Part shown: positions 7,821-10,687 of the stretch, piece after piece
Numbering within the stretch: position 1 is the stretch's first letter
Layout of the letters: every line of letters starts with the position of its first letter
Origin: Lysobacteraceae bacterium
Lineage (GTDB): Bacteria; Pseudomonadota; Gammaproteobacteria; Steroidobacterales; Steroidobacteraceae
Assembly: GCA_012516015.1 (NCBI GenBank)
Contig: JAAYXG010000276.1
Coordinates: 1 to 10,687 of the forward strand
Direction of reading: 5' to 3'
DNA length: 10,687 nucleotides
Notes under the pieces: model-generated
Seen by the model: only the letters and a program-made list of their open reading frames with translations
Told to the model about the DNA's origin: nothing
Database searches by the model: none
Made by a program: the position numbers and the translations under genes

Positions 7821-9643
7821 TGCAGCGGGAAGAAGCGCGGCAGCGTGTACGAGAACGCGAGCCACATGATGATCACGAGCGGTAGCCCGACGCGGACGAA
7901 ATCTTTGAAGGTGTAGCCGCCCGCGCTGAAGACGAGCAGATTGCAATTGTCGGCCATCGGCGTGGCATAGCCGAGATTCACGCCGAAGAGCACGGCGAGT
8001 ACGAACGGCTCGGGCGGCAAGCCGAGCTGTCGCGCGACTTCGATTGCGATCGGCGTGCCGATGACGGCGGCGGCGCCGTTGGAGATGACGCCGCTCAGGA
8101 TCGCCATCAACAAGATCGTCGCGCTCAGAACCGCGACCGGCGGCAGACTCGTGCTCGCCATCACGAGCAATCCCGCAATGAAAGAGGCGCCCCCGGTCGT
8201 CACGAGCGCCATACTGAGCGCGAGGCTCGCGACGGTGAGCATGATGAGAGAGGAATCGAGCGCGCGCGTGGCGTGACGCCACTTGAGACATCCCGTCACG
8301 ACCATCAACAGCACGCCGAAGATCGCAGCGATGGAGATCGGCGCAATGCGCAACGCCGCAACGAGAATGATGCCGCCCATGATCGCGAGCGCGAGCGGCG
8401 CTTTCTTCGCGAGCGGCACGTTCGTCGTGGCATCGAGCACCAGCACTTCGCTGCGCCGCTTGAGCGCTTGGATCTGCTCTTCCGGTCCCTGCACGAGCAG
8501 CACGTCGCCGACGCCGAGCGGCACGTCGCGAAGCGTCGTCGCACTGGCGAGCGCGTCGGATTCTCCGGGCCTGTGAATCGCGAGCGGGATGAGCTGGTAC
8601 TGCCAATCGAAATTCGCCTGTGCGAGCGTTCGGTCGCGCAGCGGCGAGGTGGGCGTCAACACGAGCTCGGCGGTCTGCTGATCCTGAGCCGTGAGCGGAT
8701 GCTCCTCGTCGACAGGCGTATCGCCCGAGTAGAGCTTCGCGCCGAGAATGCGTGCGTACTCCATCAGGCGCTCGGACGTATCGCGCACGACGAGCTGATC
8801 GCCGGCGCGCAGCACGAGATCGGGCAGCGGCGAGATCTTCATCGCCGGCTGACGGATCACCGCCTGCACGACCATATCGCCGTTCGTCATCTTCTTAGCA
8901 TCCGCAAGCTTCTTGCCGTTGACGCTGCTTTGTTCCTTCAAATGCAACTGCGCTTCGAAAATGCGCAGCGACGTGCCGTGAAACGGCGCCGGGCGATCGG
9001 GCAGCAGGCGCGGCGCGATGAGCCATAGATAAAGGAGCCCCGGAATCGCCGCAAGCGCCGCCGGAGCGAGGAACTCGAAGATGTGAAATCCCTCGATACC
9101 GAAGCGCGCCGCGCTGCCGATGACGAGCAGGTTGAGCGACGTGCCGATCGGCGTGCCCATGCCGCCGATCTGCGAAGCGAACGTCATCGGCATCAACACC
9201 TTCGACGGCGACATGTTCGAGCGAATCGCGGCCGCGGTGAGAATCGGGATCATCAACACGACGAGCGGCGTGTTGTTCATGACGGCGCTCATGCACGGGA
9301 CGATCGTGAGCACGACGCCGAGCGCAAGCAGCGGACTCGCCGTCCAGATGCGGCTGACGAAGCGCCCGACGGGCGCGAGCGCACCGGTGACGACGAGCCC
9401 CTGGCTCGCCATCATGAGCGAGCAGATCGTGATCAGCGCTTCGTTCCCGAAGCCGCTGAAGAAATCGAACGGCTCGATCTCTCCTTCCGGCGTGCTGTAG
9501 GGAAAGATGCTGAACCCGATTGCAAGCAAAGCGACGACGAGCAGGCTCGAGGTCTCGATGGCGATCGACTCTCGCGAGAACAGGTACAACGCGAAGAGCG
9601 TCAATACCATCACCGCGATGGCGTGTGGGTCGAGTAAGGTCAT
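7817..9643 (-). CDS. SLC13/DASS-family anion permease with two RCK_C (TrkA-C) domains
   Basis: A 608-residue inner-membrane protein of the divalent anion:Na+ symporter superfamily in the YfbS-like form: a membrane half (about 1-212), two soluble RCK_C-type domains (about 225-310 and 320-400, with LRAGDQLVVRDTSERL and LGVGDVLLVQGPEEQI), and a second membrane half (about 415-606). Family signatures are MNNTPLVVLMIP (residues 122-133), GTPIGTSLNLLV (163-174), ISNGAAAVIGTP (520-531) and GYATPMADNCNLLVF (558-572). The SNT ion-site motifs of the family read NNT and SNG here. Relatives move sulfate, dicarboxylates or other anions; the substrate cannot be read from sequence. The start ATG has only a weak GAAGA upstream. 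It overlaps ycaQ by four bases, giving a two-gene unit. Confidence 0.88.
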   Translation of the reverse strand: MTLLDPHAIAVMVLTLFALYLFSRESIAIETSSLLVVALLAIGFSIFPYSTPEGEIEPFDFFSGFGNEALITICSLMMASQGLVVTGALAPVGRFVSRIWTASPLLALGVVLTIVPCMSAVMNNTPLVVLMIPILTAAAIRSNMSPSKVLMPMTFASQIGGMGTPIGTSLNLLVIGSAARFGIEGFHIFEFLAPAALAAIPGLLYLWLIAPRLLPDRPAPFHGTSLRIFEAQLHLKEQSSVNGKKLADAKKMTNGDMVVQAVIRQPAMKISPLPDLVLRAGDQLVVRDTSERLMEYARILGAKLYSGDTPVDEEHPLTAQDQQTAELVLTPTSPLRDRTLAQANFDWQYQLIPLAIHRPGESDALASATTLRDVPLGVGDVLLVQGPEEQIQALKRRSEVLVLDATTNVPLAKKAPLALAIMGGIILVAALRIAPISIAAIFGVLLMVVTGCLKWRHATRALDSSLIMLTVASLALSMALVTTGGASFIAGLLVMASTSLPPVAVLSATILLMAILSGVISNGAAAVIGTPIAIEVARQLGLPPEPFVLAVLFGVNLGYATPMADNCNLLVFSAGGYTFKDFVRVGLPLVIIMWLAFSYTLPRFFPLQ

Positions 9644-10029
9644 TGTTCTTCGAATGGCACGCTGCGGCTGAACGACCCGCCGGCGACCCAGGTTCCGCGC
9701 CAGGATCCGGTCGGTCGAGCTCCGGGCGCGCGCGGCGCCTCACAAACAGTGATCAATTGACGTTGCTGGAAAACCCTCGCGCGCAGGACGGGACATCGCT
9801 TGCGCAGCGGCAATTAAAGTCAAACCCCTCAGCCGCAAGCGCTGCGATCGTGTGCTCTAGCGCACTGTTTTCCGCACCTCCTCCTCGCTCGCTCGTATGC
9901 AGCGGCGGCTTGCGCTCGGGCATCGACCTCAGGGGCTTATCCTCGCGCGGATGAATGACGCGCCTCCGAGCGCATCTCAAAATCGAGCCCACTTACCGAC
10001 GAATGTCCCTGTGCGGGAGGACTCACCCG
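9644..10029. other. 386-bp divergent intergenic region, no gene recognised
   Basis: This lies between the permease start (minus) and the small plus-strand gene, so it should hold both promoters. I see no convincing -35/-10 pair for either. CGCTTGCG (9797-9804) and CGCAAGCG (9834-9841) form an 8-bp stem with a 29-nt loop, with ATCGC/GCGAT outside it (9795-9799, 9844-9848). A GTG-started minus-strand frame (9753-9992, 79 codons) has no clear ribosome-binding site or recognisable protein. No tRNA is seen. Confidence 0.6.
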
Positions 10030-10281
10030 ATGCGCTCGACCGACAACTTTGCCTTCGAGTTCTCGCTCGATCTCACGACTCAGGAGCTTCTAACCATGCC
10101 GCCCGCAGCGACAACGATCGAGATCGAGGACATCGGGGACGTCGAACCCCTCTACCGCGGGGCGGCTCCAGCCGCGAACGCGGAACGCGCAAGGATAGAG
10201 GACTCGGCGGGCGCTGTGGAGATTGAATTGACCGCCGAACAGGTGCTAGCGCTGCTGACCGATGGGGTTAGTGACGTGTGA
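10030..10281 (+). CDS. Small acidic protein of unknown function (83 aa)
   Basis: I do not recognise this product. It is acidic, rich in Glu, Asp, Ala and Leu, has no signal peptide or membrane segment, and contains TIEIEDIGDVEPLY, then VEIELTAEQVLALLTDG near the C-terminus. GGGAGG (10015-10020) nine bases before the first ATG is a strong ribosome-binding site. A second in-frame ATG at 10096 is also preceded nine bases upstream by AGGAG (10082-10086), so a 61-residue form is equally plausible. The two good sites in one frame argue that the frame is translated. Its stop codon lies in a heptad array, and the gene is convergent with the DUF4136-type gene. Confidence 0.6.
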   Translation: MRSTDNFAFEFSLDLTTQELLTMPPAATTIEIEDIGDVEPLYRGAAPAANAERARIEDSAGAVEIELTAEQVLALLTDGVSDV

Positions 10282-10291
10282 CGCGTGACGA
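10271..10291. repeat. Heptad array 4 at the stop of the small acidic gene
   Basis: Three consecutive 7-mers GTGACGT, GTGACGC, GTGACGA vary only in the last base and span the stop codon TGA (10279-10281). The 9-mer GTGACGTGT also occurs in the complement of the right arm of foldback 3. No clear complementary arm is visible before 10378, unlike the other three sites. Confidence 0.7.
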
Positions 10292-10322
10292 GCAAGCGCC
10301 CTCGACCTATCTTGCCCGTCAT

Positions 10323-10352
10323 CAAGAGGGTACGGGGCAGCGGGACCTCTTG
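10323..10352. other. 7-bp hairpin between convergent genes
   Basis: CAAGAGG (10323-10329) and CCTCTTG (10346-10352) form a perfect stem with a 16-nt loop between the 83-codon gene and the DUF4136-type gene. No T tract follows on either strand, so terminator function is uncertain. Confidence 0.35.
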
Positions 10353-10378
10353 GCGTCCGCGCCGCCGCGTCGCCCAGC

Positions 10379-10687
10379 TTACATATCCGGCTTACCGGGA
10401 TATTGCCGCATCAGCTCGGTCACGACGCCGTTGATCGTGACCTTCGGATTCGCGAGGGCCTCCTTCGTCATGCGGCCTTCGGCAACGCCCTCCCAGATGA
10501 GCTGCTTCTTCTCGGCATCGACGATGTCGACGTTGATCGTGCCGACCTTGTAGGTGACGGTGCGATCCTCTTCGTAAAGCGGCCAAGCGCTATACAACCC
10601 GTAACGATAGCCATAGTAGCCGTAGCCGGTCGTGATGCGGGGACGGAGCTCCGTGCGCTCGCGAGTATTCATGAAGAAGTTGACGAG
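10379..10687 (-). CDS. DUF4136-type protein, C-terminal part
   Basis: The minus-strand frame enters the window already open (LVNFF precedes the first ATG at 10672) and ends at TAA 10379-10381, so the 102 visible residues are a C-terminal fragment. The order NFFMNTRERTE, a Tyr/Gly-rich GYGYYGYRYG segment, TYKVGTINVDIVDAEKKQLIWEGVAEG, then a short helix matches the DUF4136 family as I know it. These are usually lipoproteins with an N-terminal signal peptide, which would be outside this window. Their function is unknown. The ATG at 10672 is internal, not the start. Confidence 0.75.
   Translation of the reverse strand, partial: LVNFFMNTRERTELRPRITTGYGYYGYRYGLYSAWPLYEEDRTVTYKVGTINVDIVDAEKKQLIWEGVAEGRMTKEALANPKVTINGVVTELMRQYPGKPDM

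Noticed and set aside
7821..8606. Extension of the ycaQ frame upstream to 668 codons
   Set aside because: It overlaps the permease gene in another frame and is Arg/Ala-rich; YcaQ family length and the ATGA overlap fix the start at 7820.
9753..9992. Minus-strand frame of 79 codons in the permease upstream region
   Set aside because: It starts at GTG without a clear ribosome-binding site, and the product is unrecognised with no clear coding character.

Overview
The window is high-GC bacterial DNA carrying the macromolecular-synthesis locus of a gammaproteobacterium. A divergent pair, tsaD (minus) and rpsU (plus), is followed by yqeY, dnaG and rpoD, all co-directional. RpoD closely resembles E. 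coli sigma-70, including region 1.1 and the R4 tail. DnaG keeps E. coli zinc-site numbering and a near-identical TOPRIM site. High GC, GTAG-type REP sequences and 7-bp intergenic repeats suggest a Xanthomonadales-, Nevskiales- or Steroidobacterales-like lineage. That placement is inference; I cannot name a genus.

Layout: 1-994 tsaD (minus, last few codons outside the window); 995-1318 divergent regulatory region with heptad repeats and two oppositely directed terminator-like hairpins; 1319-1537 rpsU; 1547-1612 a REP and a GC hairpin; 1685-2137 yqeY; 2138-2401 a foldback leader; 2402-4198 dnaG with an internal sigma-32-like promoter; 4344-6227 rpoD, a strong terminator, then a REPIN; 6452-6529 a possible 25-aa membrane protein; 6600-9643 a minus-strand pair (SLC13-type anion transporter, then ycaQ/alkX, overlapping by ATGA); 9644-10029 no recognisable gene; 10030-10281 a small acidic orphan; 10379-10687 the C-terminal part of a DUF4136-type protein (minus).

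How the genes relate: S21 starts translation, primase starts replication and sigma-70 starts transcription. TsaD makes t6A in tRNA. The locus needs unequal output from co-transcribed genes. Here the hairpins before rpsU, between rpsU and yqeY and before dnaG, plus the heat-shock-like promoter inside dnaG, are the candidate controls. The transporter and ycaQ form a separate translationally coupled unit.

The most unusual signal is not a gene. Four gene boundaries carry short tandem repeats of exactly 7 bp, with a different heptad at each site. At three of them a G-rich array on the left is mirrored by its complement on the right, making a foldback. The arrays abut or overlap functional signals: the tsaD start, the rpsU promoter, the dnaG ribosome-binding site, and three stop codons. 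I recognise no phage, IS, CRISPR, rRNA or tRNA here. The possible new biology is the heptad foldback family and its effect on essential-gene expression.
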